A DNA stretch of 64,000 nucleotides, from NCBI GenBank assembly GCA_964391805.1, contig CAYMNK010000001.1, positions 62,001 through 126,000 of the forward strand, in the 5' to 3' direction. Of this stretch, positions 1-8,000 are shown piece after piece. Both the position numbers and the translations under genes were made by a program. This DNA comes from RUG14300 sp964391805. GTDB lineage: Bacteria > Bacillota > Clostridia > Christensenellales > CAG-1252. Under the pieces are notes generated by a model that was not told the DNA's origin, did not search any database, and was given only the letters and a program-made list of their open reading frames with translations. Positions within the stretch are counted from its first letter, which is position 1. Each line of letters opens with the position of its first letter.

Positions 1-2529
1 TTGGGTTCAATCTTTATGTTGCCTTATAAATCATCGGAGTTAGAGTTAACCTTGTTTGATGAGGTAAACGTAATAAAATATCGACGTTTAAACGATACCG
101 AAGATTTGAGTTTTCTATCGACAATTAATGCAATCAAAGCTTTTGGGATAACCGTTGCAGTCTTGATCGACGATGAAGGAATAAGCGGTGCTTTACGGCA
201 AAAATTGTCCGAAGAAAAAATTAATATATTAAGAGGTAATTATGCTACAAAAGCGACATGGGGCGAAGAATATAAGCGTATCGAATTGCCGAAAATCGCC
301 CATTTGAACAAACCCCATTATGCTTATGATGATAAATCAATCGTTCCGGGCGATGGAGGCTTTGTTGAAGACGGATATGTAATTGACTCCGATAAATATC
401 CTTTAAAACCCTATTCAAATGTCGTGTCTAACGGAAATGTGGGATTTATAGCTACCGAAAACGGAATAACGTACAGTTGGACGGATAATTCGCGAGAATC
501 TAAATTAACGGTTTGGCGCAACGACGAAAGGTCAAACCATTCTTCTGAAGATGTCTTCCTTTTTGTTAATAATAAACTTTATGATTTAACATCTGTCTAT
601 AATAGCATTTGTATTCATAAATGCAATGAAGCTATCTATATAAATAAAATCGGTAGGTTGAATATCAAAGTAAGTGTTTATATCGGCGGAAATGGAAAAT
701 GTATATTAAAAAAGGTAAGTTTTGACGGAGAATTTGATGGAAACTTGAAAATAGTATTCGGTTATAGACTTAGTTTATCTTGGCGTCCAAATGGGGTTAT
801 ATATGCCGATAGAGAAAAGCAAAATAAAATACTTTTGGTTAATAAACTAACTAAAATAAAAACAAATCTTTATTGTGAGGACGGAATTTCTTTCTTAGGC
901 GAGAATGAACTGTGTAGTGTTCTAAATAGTAGTGATTGTTCGGAGTATTATGCCGATTATGTAGGATTTGTTTGCGAATTTGCGAATATTCAAAATACAA
1001 GAGAGTGTTTTGTGTCTATCGGAACAGGTCACGATAAATCTATCTCCAAGTTAAAGGATAACTTAGTTAAAATAAAAACAAACGATAAATACTTGGATGT
1101 TTTATTTAATAGCTGGCTTTTTAAACAAGTCCTCGATTGTAGAATGTATGCAAGAGCCTCCTTCTATCAATGTGGCGGTGCGTACGGATTTAGAGATCAA
1201 CTGCAAGATTGTTTAGCGTTACTGTATTCGTATCCTGAAATGGTGAAGGATCACATCTTATTGTGTGCAGGACATCAATATGTGGAAGGCGATGTTATGC
1301 ACTGGTGGCATATGCCCAAAACAGGTGTAAGAACAAAAAATAGTGATGATAGATTGTTTTTATGTTATCTTGTATCGAAATATATTAATCGAACCGGAGA
1401 TAAATCTATTCTAAATAGGCGGTTACCGTTTTTAGTCAGCAAACCTTTATCGGCGGATGAATTGTCAAGATTTGAAACTCCGTCTATCACCAAAACGACT
1501 GAGCCGTTAATCGAACATATGAGGCGTGCGATTAAATCGGCAATGAAATTCGGTAAAAATTCTTTGTTATTGGTCGGTAGCGGAGATTGGAACGACGGAT
1601 TTGACGGTATAGGAATTAAAGGGAAAGGAGAAAGCGTGTGGCTTAGTATGTTTGCTTACTATGTACTAACCCAATGTGTTGACCTCTTTTCGGGAGAAGA
1701 TAGGTACTTTATCGTCAATCAATTGGAAAAATTGAAAAACGGAATAAACAATGCTTTTGTAATTGATAGATTTTTTGCATACGTAACCGATGATGGCGAA
1801 AAAATTGGATTAGAAAGTTCCAATAACTGCAGTTTATATTTGCCGACGCAAGCTTTTTCGGCATTGTGCGGGTGTGTTGATGAATCAATTTATAATACAG
1901 CACTTAATACCGCAATGAAATTGGTAGATAAAGAAAACGGAATAATCAAAATATTCGATAAACCATTTACAAATCATTCAGATTTAGGATATATCACACG
2001 TTATCCGATAGGTGTTAGGGAAAACGGCGGGCAATATACCCATGCATCACTATGGTTCATAAAAGCGTTGTTTAACACTGACCGCATCGAAGAAGGGTAT
2101 GAGTTATTGTGTATGATCAATCCCGCAATTATTTGTAGCGATAAAGAAGGCAACAATCGATACGGTGCCGAGCCGTATGTAATTAGTGCCGATGTGTACG
2201 ACGGTATTTATAAGGGTAGAGCAGGATGGAGTTGGTACACAGGCTCGGCATCTTGGTTCTATGAAATAGTTGTTGATTCTATGTTCGGTGTAAAATTTAT
2301 AGGTGGAAATATGTATTTTGAACCTAAATTACCGTCGAAACTTGACGGCGCAGAACTTAGAATAACAATGGACGGAACGGAGTATATTTGTAAGTTTTAT
2401 CGAAGTAATATCGAACAAATAAGCGTTAACGGAATTCATAGGAATGAAAGATATATTAGTCCTGTAAAGAATAAGGGTAAGGTTTTCGTTAAAGTCGAAT
2501 ATATATACAAATTAAATCAAATTAATTGA
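1..2529 (+). CDS. GH94 phosphorylase-type / cyclic beta-glucan synthase C-terminal region (5' partial)
   Basis: Glycoside-phosphorylase family GH94 (cellobiose phosphorylase / NdvB-type). These enzymes phosphorolyse beta-glucosides through an (alpha/alpha)6 barrel. Visible hallmarks are the YQCGGAYGFRDQLQD segment near residue 390, GDWNDGFD with the candidate general-acid Asp near residue 530, and the late RENGGQYTHASLW and GWSWYTGSA blocks. The N-terminal 110 residues, before a GGFVEDGYVI beta-sandwich start, look like the linker that precedes GH94 modules in very long NdvB-type proteins. A TTG at base 1 is in frame, but no ribosome site can be seen, so the gene most likely continues upstream. 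It could instead be a complete 842-aa phosphorylase. The substrate cannot be assigned. Confidence 0.8.
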   Translation: MGSIFMLPYKSSELELTLFDEVNVIKYRRLNDTEDLSFLSTINAIKAFGITVAVLIDDEGISGALRQKLSEEKINILRGNYATKATWGEEYKRIELPKIAHLNKPHYAYDDKSIVPGDGGFVEDGYVIDSDKYPLKPYSNVVSNGNVGFIATENGITYSWTDNSRESKLTVWRNDERSNHSSEDVFLFVNNKLYDLTSVYNSICIHKCNEAIYINKIGRLNIKVSVYIGGNGKCILKKVSFDGEFDGNLKIVFGYRLSLSWRPNGVIYADREKQNKILLVNKLTKIKTNLYCEDGISFLGENELCSVLNSSDCSEYYADYVGFVCEFANIQNTRECFVSIGTGHDKSISKLKDNLVKIKTNDKYLDVLFNSWLFKQVLDCRMYARASFYQCGGAYGFRDQLQDCLALLYSYPEMVKDHILLCAGHQYVEGDVMHWWHMPKTGVRTKNSDDRLFLCYLVSKYINRTGDKSILNRRLPFLVSKPLSADELSRFETPSITKTTEPLIEHMRRAIKSAMKFGKNSLLLVGSGDWNDGFDGIGIKGKGESVWLSMFAYYVLTQCVDLFSGEDRYFIVNQLEKLKNGINNAFVIDRFFAYVTDDGEKIGLESSNNCSLYLPTQAFSALCGCVDESIYNTALNTAMKLVDKENGIIKIFDKPFTNHSDLGYITRYPIGVRENGGQYTHASLWFIKALFNTDRIEEGYELLCMINPAIICSDKEGNNRYGAEPYVISADVYDGIYKGRAGWSWYTGSASWFYEIVVDSMFGVKFIGGNMYFEPKLPSKLDGAELRITMDGTEYICKFYRSNIEQISVNGIHRNERYISPVKNKGKVFVKVEYIYKLNQIN

Positions 2530-2605
2530 AGCATAATTTATTTGATTTGTGTAATGTTAGATAGTAAAGAGATTTGCAGAGAATAAGATTTAACTAAGTG
2601 TAGAT

Positions 2606-2638
2606 GCGATATACGTGCGATATACGTAAGATATATTC
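2606..2638. repeat. Short tandem repeat GCGATATACGT
   Basis: Two perfect adjacent 11-bp copies of GCGATATACGT (2606-2616 and 2617-2627) and a degenerate third (AAGATATATTC). They lie about 20 bp upstream of the rarA -35 box. At 11 bp per unit they fall on one face of the helix, which could suit an activator or repressor. No terminator for the upstream GH94 gene is evident in this gap. Confidence 0.5.
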
Positions 2639-2656
2639 TTTTTAATCGCATAGCGC

Positions 2657-2685
2657 TTTACAAAATCGTCGATAAATGCTATAAT
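2657..2685 (+). promoter_or_regulatory. rarA promoter (leaderless)
   Basis: TTTACA (2657-2662), 17-nt spacer, TATAAT (2680-2685). The rarA ATG begins only 7 nt after the -10 box, so transcription should start at or next to the A of the start codon. No Shine-Dalgarno sequence is present. Confidence 0.75.
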
Positions 2686-2691
2686 GTTATT

Positions 2692-3987
2692 ATGGATTTA
2701 TTCGATTACAATGAGCAAAATCAAAATAATACTAAACCGCTTGCCGAGCGGTTTAGAGCGGAGACTTTTGATGAATTTATCGGTCAAGAGCACCTTGTGG
2801 GTAAGGGGATGCTTTTGCGTCGTGCTATTCTTGCAGATAGATTGGGAAGTTGTATTTTTTACGGGCCTCCGGGAACAGGAAAGACAACTTTGGCTAATAT
2901 AATCGCTAATACGACCAATGCCGAATTTGCAAAGTTGAATGCCGTTACGTCGGGTGTTTCGGATGCAAAGGCAGTTATCGATAAAGCCAAAGAGAATAGA
3001 CGTTTGTACGGTAAAAAGACCTATTTATTGTTAGACGAGTGTCATCGTTGGAATAAGGCACAGAGCGATTGTGTATTAGGTGCTATCGAATCGGGTGATA
3101 TTATTTTTGTAGGTTCGACTACCGAAAATCCCTACGTAAGTATGACTAAGGCTATCGTATCTCGTTGTCGTATTTTTGAGTTCAAAAAGCTAACTTCGGA
3201 GAACATAATGGCGGGGCTGGAGAGAGCATTGACTTCGCCTAAGGGGCTTAAACAGTATAACGTAAGATGCGAAAAAGATGTTTTAAAACATTTTGCTTGG
3301 GCGTCGGGCGGTGACCTAAGAAGCGCATTAAATGCTTTAGAACTTGCCGTTTTAACGACACCTATATCCAAAGATGGTGAAACGGTTATCACTAAGGAAA
3401 TTGCCGAACAATCTATTCAAAGACCGAGTATGTCGGTAGATGAGAGCATGTATTACGATATGATATCCGCTTTTATCAAGAGTATGCGTGGTTCGGATGC
3501 CGATGCTGCATTGTTTTGGTCGGAAAGACTTATTCAAGCAGGATGTGATCCGATGCTTATTTGTAGGCGCATTGTTCTACATGCCGCCGAAGACGTGGGT
3601 ATGGCTGATCCTAATGCATTGAATATTGCCGTTTCCGCTATGCTTGCCTTCCAAAATATAGGATATCCCGAGGGACGCATTCCGATGGCGGAAGCAATAA
3701 TATATGTTTGTGAAGCAAGTAAATCTCATTCGGTTGAGTCTGCTTTGTGTTCTGCATCCGAAATGGCAATTAACAATCCGGATTTACCTGTACCGATTTA
3801 TTTAAGAGATGCCAATTATAAAACCGAAAAGATCGAGGGATATAAGTATCCGCACGATTATGGCGGTTGGGTGGAGCAAACCTATTTACCGTTTGAAATC
3901 AAGGACTGCGAATTTTACATTCCGTCTCAAAACGGAAAGGAAAAGGAACTCGTTAGAGCAAAAAAAATTAAAGGAAACAAAGGATGA
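2692..3987 (+). CDS. rarA: Replication-associated recombination AAA+ ATPase RarA/MgsA
   Basis: AAA+ ATPase of the RarA/MgsA/WRNIP1 family, which acts at stalled replication forks. The 431-aa length is typical. Walker A is GPPGTGKTT (residues 58-66). Walker B is DECHRWNKAQSD from residue 115, with Cys where most relatives have Ile (DEIH). The C-terminal half (RRIVLHAAEDVGMADPNAL, then the PLPVPIYLRDA region) is the RarA oligomerisation domain. The ATG at 2692 is chosen because it opens the conserved N-terminus and sits 7 nt from a strong -10 box, implying a leaderless mRNA. The ruvX start overlaps its 3' end by 4 nt. Confidence 0.93.
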   Translation: MDLFDYNEQNQNNTKPLAERFRAETFDEFIGQEHLVGKGMLLRRAILADRLGSCIFYGPPGTGKTTLANIIANTTNAEFAKLNAVTSGVSDAKAVIDKAKENRRLYGKKTYLLLDECHRWNKAQSDCVLGAIESGDIIFVGSTTENPYVSMTKAIVSRCRIFEFKKLTSENIMAGLERALTSPKGLKQYNVRCEKDVLKHFAWASGGDLRSALNALELAVLTTPISKDGETVITKEIAEQSIQRPSMSVDESMYYDMISAFIKSMRGSDADAALFWSERLIQAGCDPMLICRRIVLHAAEDVGMADPNALNIAVSAMLAFQNIGYPEGRIPMAEAIIYVCEASKSHSVESALCSASEMAINNPDLPVPIYLRDANYKTEKIEGYKYPHDYGGWVEQTYLPFEIKDCEFYIPSQNGKEKELVRAKKIKGNKG

Positions 3988-4394
3988 GAATATTAGCATT
4001 AGACGTAGGCGACGTACGAGTCGGCATTGCATATACTGATGCGCTTGAATTGAGTGTAAATCCGCTCGAAAGTTATAAGCGCAAATATATCGAAGAGGAT
4101 TATATCCACATTGCTAAGTTGATTGCCGATTACAAAATCGAAAGAGTAGTGGTCGGTTTGCCCCTAAATATGGACGGAACCGAGGGCGATAGAGTGGAAA
4201 AGACGAGAGAATTTGTGGATAACCTCAAAAATCACACCGATATAGATTTCGTATGGCAAGACGAAAGGTTGACCACGGTTGCTGCCGAGCGAATATTGAT
4301 CGAGCAAGGAATGCGTAGAGAAAAAAGGAAAAACGTAATCGATAAGGTTGCTGCAATGGTAATTCTTAGTTCGTATATCGAAAGTAAACACTAA
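3984..4394 (+). CDS. ruvX: RuvX/YqgF RNase H-fold Holliday junction resolvase-like protein
   Basis: YqgF/RuvX family (136 aa), RNase H-like fold, linked in other bacteria to pre-16S rRNA 5' maturation and to resolvase-like activity. Visible motifs are the first strand LALDVGDVRVGIA with Asp6, VVVGLPLNMDGTEG in the middle, and DERLTTVAAE near residue 90. The ATGA overlap with rarA suggests translational coupling. The DUF1292 gene follows 13 nt later with its own AAGGAG site. rarA-ruvX-DUF1292 looks like one transcription unit. Confidence 0.9.
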   Translation: MRILALDVGDVRVGIAYTDALELSVNPLESYKRKYIEEDYIHIAKLIADYKIERVVVGLPLNMDGTEGDRVEKTREFVDNLKNHTDIDFVWQDERLTTVAAERILIEQGMRREKRKNVIDKVAAMVILSSYIESKH

Positions 4395-4407
4395 AAAGGA
4401 GATCAGT

Positions 4408-4731
4408 ATGGATATTAACGAAAGACCCGATATCATAGAAGCGGTTGGTAATAACGGAGAAAAAATTCAATTTGAAATAGTAAAAGTCGTTGTTTATAAT
4501 GAAAAAAATTATGCTATTCTTTGTCCCATGCAAAAAATCGAAGGATTGGATGAGGATTCTTGTGTAATCTTTGAAATGAAAGACATTGATGAAGAATCGG
4601 TCGACTTGATTCCTGTTGAGGACGAAGCAATTTTGGATGCTGTTTATGCACTCTATGTCGAATGGGCTGAAAGTGTGGATAAACAGGGTTGTAACGGTAA
4701 TTGCTCAGGTTGTGCAGGATGTAGCGATTAA
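4408..4731 (+). CDS. DUF1292 (YrzB-like) protein with a cysteine-rich tail
   Basis: A 107-aa acidic protein. Residues 1-80 match the DUF1292/YrzB family (EFEIVKVVVYNEKNYAILCP-type pattern), which lies beside yqgF/ruvX in many Firmicutes. The last 15 residues are unusual for the family: CNGNCSGCAGCSD, four cysteines spaced C-x3-C-x2-C-x2-C, which could bind a metal or be redox active. That role is inferred. The family function is not established. Confidence 0.8.
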   Translation: MDINERPDIIEAVGNNGEKIQFEIVKVVVYNEKNYAILCPMQKIEGLDEDSCVIFEMKDIDEESVDLIPVEDEAILDAVYALYVEWAESVDKQGCNGNCSGCAGCSD

Positions 4732-4774
4732 TATCGATTTTTTTGATTTTTATTAAAAAACATAGTAAAATCAT

Positions 4775-4803
4775 TTGCATAATTTGATTTATTATGTTAA
4801 CAT
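4775..4803 (+). promoter_or_regulatory. Candidate rpsB promoter
   Basis: TTGCAT (4775-4780), 17-nt spacer, TAACAT (4798-4803). This places a start near 4810 and leaves an mRNA leader of about 95 nt before rpsB. Confidence 0.5.
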
Positions 4804-4835
4804 TTATAAAGCAAAAATTTATTAAGCACCGAGGG

Positions 4836-4889
4836 TTAGTCTCGACTGTTGCCATATGGTTGTAGAGATGATGCCGTCGGGAAGACTAA
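4836..4889 (+). ncRNA. Structured 5' leader of rpsB (candidate ribosomal-protein autoregulatory element)
   Basis: A coaxial helix can be drawn. TTAGTCT (4836-4842) pairs with AGACTAA (4883-4889), and directly inside CGAC (4843-4846) pairs with GTCG (4876-4879), with GGA bulged at 4880-4882 and a 29-nt apical region. The helix closes just before the AGGAGG of rpsB. Leaders that bind S2 and repress rpsB-tsf are known in other phyla. That this is one is inferred from position and pairing only. Confidence 0.5.
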
Positions 4890-4905
4890 ACAGGAGGATT
4901 TTAAA

Positions 4906-5649
4906 ATGGCAGTAGTAACAATGAAAAACCTATTAGAAGCAGGCGTACACTTCGGTCACCCGACAAGTAAGTGGAATCCTAAAATGGCGAAGTACATCTT
5001 CACAGCAAGAAACGGCGTTTATATCATCGACCTCGAAAAGACAGTCGTTGAGATCGAAAAGGCTTACGCTTTCGTAAAGAACACCATTGCTGAAGATAAT
5101 TCCAGAACCGTTCTTTTCGTAGGTACTAAGAAGCAAGCTCAAGAATCCATCAAAGCTGAAGCTGAACGTTGCAATATGTTCTATATCAATGAGAGATGGT
5201 TGGGCGGTTTATTGACTAACTTCAAAACTATCAAAACACGTATTGACAGATTAAAGAGCATCAACGCTAAAGAACAAAACGGCGAACTCAGTCTTATGAC
5301 TAAGAAAGAAGCTGCTCAATTACTCAAAGAGCGTGATTTATTAGAGCGTAACCTTGGCGGTATCAAGAATATGACCAAGTTACCCGACATCATCTTTGTA
5401 GTTGATATCGAGGAAGAACACCTTGCTATCGAAGAAGCAAGAAAACTTCATATTCCTATCGTAGCATTAGTAGATACTAAGTGCAACCCCGAGTTAGTAG
5501 ATTACGTTATCCCCGGTAATGACGATGCTATCCGTGCTGTTAAACTCATTGCTTTCACCATTGCTAATGCAGTTATCGAGGGTAGAGAAGGTATCGTTTA
5601 TTCTGTAAACGAAGAAAGCGAATCTGTTGAAGAAGAAGTTAACGAATAA
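4906..5649 (+). CDS. rpsB: 30S ribosomal protein S2
   Basis: Ribosomal protein S2 (247 aa), with the conserved N-terminus TMKNLLEAGVHFGHPTSKWN and the LPDIIFVVDIEEEHLAIEEA block. ATG 4906 is selected: AGGAGG lies 8 nt upstream and the reading starts exactly at the family N-terminus. The frame stays open upstream to 4849, but that part is the structured leader. The final 20 residues are strongly acidic. tsf follows 17 nt later, the usual S2/EF-Ts pair. Confidence 0.97.
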   Translation: MAVVTMKNLLEAGVHFGHPTSKWNPKMAKYIFTARNGVYIIDLEKTVVEIEKAYAFVKNTIAEDNSRTVLFVGTKKQAQESIKAEAERCNMFYINERWLGGLLTNFKTIKTRIDRLKSINAKEQNGELSLMTKKEAAQLLKERDLLERNLGGIKNMTKLPDIIFVVDIEEEHLAIEEARKLHIPIVALVDTKCNPELVDYVIPGNDDAIRAVKLIAFTIANAVIEGREGIVYSVNEESESVEEEVNE

Positions 5650-5666
5650 TTATTTGGAGGTTATAT

Positions 5667-6326
5667 ATGGCTTACACAAGTAAAGATATAATGGCATTAA
5701 AGGAAAAAACCGGCGCCGGTATGTTAGATTGCAAAAAGGCTCTTGATGCTACCGATGGTAATATGGATAAAGCTATCGAGTTTTTGAGAGAAAAAGGCAT
5801 GGCTACCGCGAAGAAAAAGGAATCTCGTGTTGCTTGCGAGGGTATCGTTGACAGTTATATCCACATGGGTGGTAAAATCGGCGTTTTAGTTGAAGTTAAC
5901 TGTGAAACCGACTTTGTTGCAAGAAACGAAAAATTCCGTGAGTTCGTTCATGACGTTGCTTTACAAATTGCTGCAAGCAATCCTTCTTATGTTAGAAGAG
6001 AAGAGGTTCCTGCTGAAGTATTAGAGCATGAAAAAGAAATTCTTCGTGCACAAGCAAGAAACGAGGGTAAACCCGAAAATATTATCGACAGAATGGTTGA
6101 AGGTCGTATAAAGAAGTATTATGAAGATTTCGTATTATTAGATCAATCTTTCGTTAAGGATCCTTCTAAGACCATCCAAGTTCTTCTTAATGAAACCACT
6201 CAAGCTATCGGTGAAAAGATTAGTATCAGACGTTTCGTTCGTTATGCAATGGGCGAAGGCTTAGAGAAGAAAGTTGATACGTTTGCCGACGAAATTCAAA
6301 GTGCAATCGATATTGCTAATAAGTAA
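5667..6326 (+). CDS. tsf: Translation elongation factor Ts
   Basis: EF-Ts, the guanine-nucleotide exchange factor for EF-Tu. At 219 aa it is at the short end of the family, which fits versions with a single core subdomain. It has an N-terminal UBA-like domain (MALKEKTGAGMLDCKKAL), the CETDFVARNEKF exchange motif near residue 80 and a C-terminal coiled-coil/core segment. A GGAGG site lies 7 nt upstream. A T-rich hairpin follows directly and probably lowers read-through into pyrH. Confidence 0.97.
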   Translation: MAYTSKDIMALKEKTGAGMLDCKKALDATDGNMDKAIEFLREKGMATAKKKESRVACEGIVDSYIHMGGKIGVLVEVNCETDFVARNEKFREFVHDVALQIAASNPSYVRREEVPAEVLEHEKEILRAQARNEGKPENIIDRMVEGRIKKYYEDFVLLDQSFVKDPSKTIQVLLNETTQAIGEKISIRRFVRYAMGEGLEKKVDTFADEIQSAIDIANK

Positions 6327-6331
6327 TTTTT

Positions 6332-6363
6332 AAAATAAACGCATTTCTAATGCGTTTATTTTT
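6332..6363 (+). terminator. Hairpin between tsf and pyrH
   Basis: AAATAAACGCA (6333-6343) pairs with TGCGTTTATTT (6351-6361), extended by two pairs in the loop and followed by T's. pyrH starts only 13 nt later without its own clear promoter, so this is more likely a partial (attenuating) terminator. Confidence 0.75.
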
Positions 6364-6375
6364 ACGTATAGAGAG

Positions 6376-7083
6376 ATGAATAGACAACCTAAATATAAAA
6401 GAGTATTATTAAAAATTAGCGGTGAAGCACTTTCCTCTGACGGTAATATCTTTGATGATAGCATTATTGCGGGTGTTTGTGAGCAAATAAAAAAAGTACA
6501 CGAATTAGGTGTTGATATCGGAATCGTTGTCGGCGGTGGTAATATTTGGAGGGGTAGACATAGCCAATCTTTTGATAGAACTACTTCCGATCAAATGGGT
6601 ATGCTTGCTACATGTATTAATGCTTTAGCATTGAGAGAGTCGCTTGAGATGATAGGCGTTGAAACACGTGTTATGTCAGCCCTCGATATTCCTAAAGTGG
6701 CTGAGCCTTATATTCAAAAGAAAGCAATTTCTCACCTTGAAAAAGGTAGAGTGGTAATTTTTGCTTGTGGAACCGGTAGTCCTTATTTCTCAACCGATAC
6801 AGGTGCTACATTAAGAGCGAACGAAATTGGTGCGGACATCATACTTTTAGCGAAGAATGTAGATGCGGTATATGATAAAGATCCTAAGATTTATGCGGAT
6901 GCTAAGAGAATCAGCGATATGCAATTCATTGATATACTTGCCAATGATTTAAAGGTTATGGATTCAACCGCAGCATCGATGTGTAAAGATAACAATATGC
7001 CCATTCTCGTATTCGGACTGAATCAAGAAAATAGTATAGTAAATGCTGTCTTGGGACAAAGTAACGGTACGATTATTCACTAA
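6376..7083 (+). CDS. pyrH: UMP kinase
   Basis: UMP kinase of the amino-acid-kinase fold, UMP + ATP to UDP + ADP, hexameric in bacteria. Full length at 235 aa. Motifs are KISGEALS near the N-terminus, GIVVGGGNIWRG (phosphate-binding glycine-rich loop) and TDTGATLRANEIGAD. The site upstream of ATG 6376 is weak (GAGAG), so expression may depend on read-through past the preceding hairpin. The rpsB-tsf-pyrH-frr order is conserved in Firmicutes. Confidence 0.97.
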   Translation: MNRQPKYKRVLLKISGEALSSDGNIFDDSIIAGVCEQIKKVHELGVDIGIVVGGGNIWRGRHSQSFDRTTSDQMGMLATCINALALRESLEMIGVETRVMSALDIPKVAEPYIQKKAISHLEKGRVVIFACGTGSPYFSTDTGATLRANEIGADIILLAKNVDAVYDKDPKIYADAKRISDMQFIDILANDLKVMDSTAASMCKDNNMPILVFGLNQENSIVNAVLGQSNGTIIH

Positions 7084-7098
7084 TTAGTTTACAAAAAT

Positions 7099-7130
7099 AA
7101 GGCATTTCCTCGATTGGAAGTGTCTTTTTT
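7099..7130 (+). terminator. pyrH intrinsic terminator
   Basis: AAGGCATTTCC (7099-7109) pairs with GGAAGTGTCTT (7116-7126), two G-T wobbles, 6-nt loop, then a T-run. Confidence 0.85.
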
Positions 7131-7183
7131 GTTACTTTTTTAAATAATCATCGGTTATAATAAAAAAATTAATAAATAATAAC

Positions 7184-7212
7184 TTGATATAGATAATTTT
7201 ATTTGATATAAT
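7184..7212 (+). promoter_or_regulatory. frr promoter
   Basis: TTGATA (7184-7189), exactly 17 nt, TATAAT (7207-7212). With the terminator just upstream, this splits frr-cdsA-dxr-rseP-ispG from rpsB-tsf-pyrH. Confidence 0.8.
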
Positions 7213-7246
7213 AAATAATAATAAAATTGATTTATGAGGTGATATT

Positions 7247-7822
7247 ATGAATTATGATATTATGGAAATCTTAGAATTATTTGAGGATTTTGAAGTTTCT
7301 ATGAAAAAGGTAGTAGATAACTATTCTGCTAACCTTTTGAATATCCGTGCAGGTAGAGCTAATCCGCATATTTTGGATAAGGTTACCGTTATGGCTTACG
7401 GTGTGGAATCTCCCCTAAAAGCAGTTGCTAATATCAATGTTGCCGAAGCAAGATTGATCGTTATCACTGTTTGGGATCCGTCATTATTGAAAACAGTCGA
7501 AAAAGCAATTATCGATTCCAATATCGGTATTACTCCTAATAACGACGGTAGAGTTATCCGCCTTGTTTTCCCCGAACTTACTCAAGAGCGTAGATTGCAA
7601 CTTGTTAAAGAGATTAAGCAAGGATGCGAGGCAACCAAGGTTCAGTTAAGAAACGCAAGACGAGATGCAAACGATGCTTGTAAGAAACTTCGTAAAGATA
7701 ATATTATCACCGAAGACGACGAGAAGGATATTCTCAAAGATATCGATAAAAAACTTGCTGAGTTTATCTCTAAGGTAGATTCTATCTGTAAGGATAAGGA
7801 AACTGAGGTAACCAGTGTATAA
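7247..7822 (+). CDS. frr: Ribosome recycling factor
   Basis: RRF (191 aa), which with EF-G splits post-termination ribosomes. Conserved pieces are NLLNIRAGRANPHILDKV near residue 30, the PLKAVANINVAEARLIVITVWDPS strand region and the C-terminal helical RRDANDACKKLRKDNIITEDD. The N-terminus carries about 10 extra residues compared with short RRFs. ATG 7247 is preferred over the internal Met at 7262 because GAGGTG lies at correct spacing. The following small ORF overlaps its stop. Confidence 0.96.
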   Translation: MNYDIMEILELFEDFEVSMKKVVDNYSANLLNIRAGRANPHILDKVTVMAYGVESPLKAVANINVAEARLIVITVWDPSLLKTVEKAIIDSNIGITPNNDGRVIRLVFPELTQERRLQLVKEIKQGCEATKVQLRNARRDANDACKKLRKDNIITEDDEKDILKDIDKKLAEFISKVDSICKDKETEVTSV

Positions 7823-8000
7823 TGACCTTATAGGGTTAGAGTTAGAAGAAGCGAAACGGATTCTTAACGATAGATCCGTTTCCTTTTCGATAATAGACAA
7901 TAACACTAACGCTATCGGTAACGTAAAATTAGTAGTTAAGGTCGACGAAAATAAAATTTATGTTGAGAATTTCTTGGTCGATCTGAAGGAATCGCTATGA
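7815..8000 (+). CDS. Small PASTA-like protein (61 aa)
   Basis: A 61-aa ORF starting with GTG 7815 (GAGG 7 nt upstream). It overlaps the frr stop by 8 nt and the cdsA start by 4 nt, so it is translationally coupled on both sides. The N-terminal YNDLIGLELEEAKRIL resembles the start of a PASTA repeat (D-L-x-G-x-x-x-x-x-A-x-x-x-L). There is no signal peptide or membrane segment, unlike PASTA domains in PBPs and PknB kinases. It takes the place usually held by uppS. Function unknown. Confidence 0.7.
   Translation: MYNDLIGLELEEAKRILNDRSVSFSIIDNNTNAIGNVKLVVKVDENKIYVENFLVDLKESL

Noticed and set aside
4849..4905. Longer rpsB N-terminus from an upstream start
   Set aside because: The extra 19 residues are unlike S2 and fall in the structured leader. 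AGGAGG is placed for ATG 4906.
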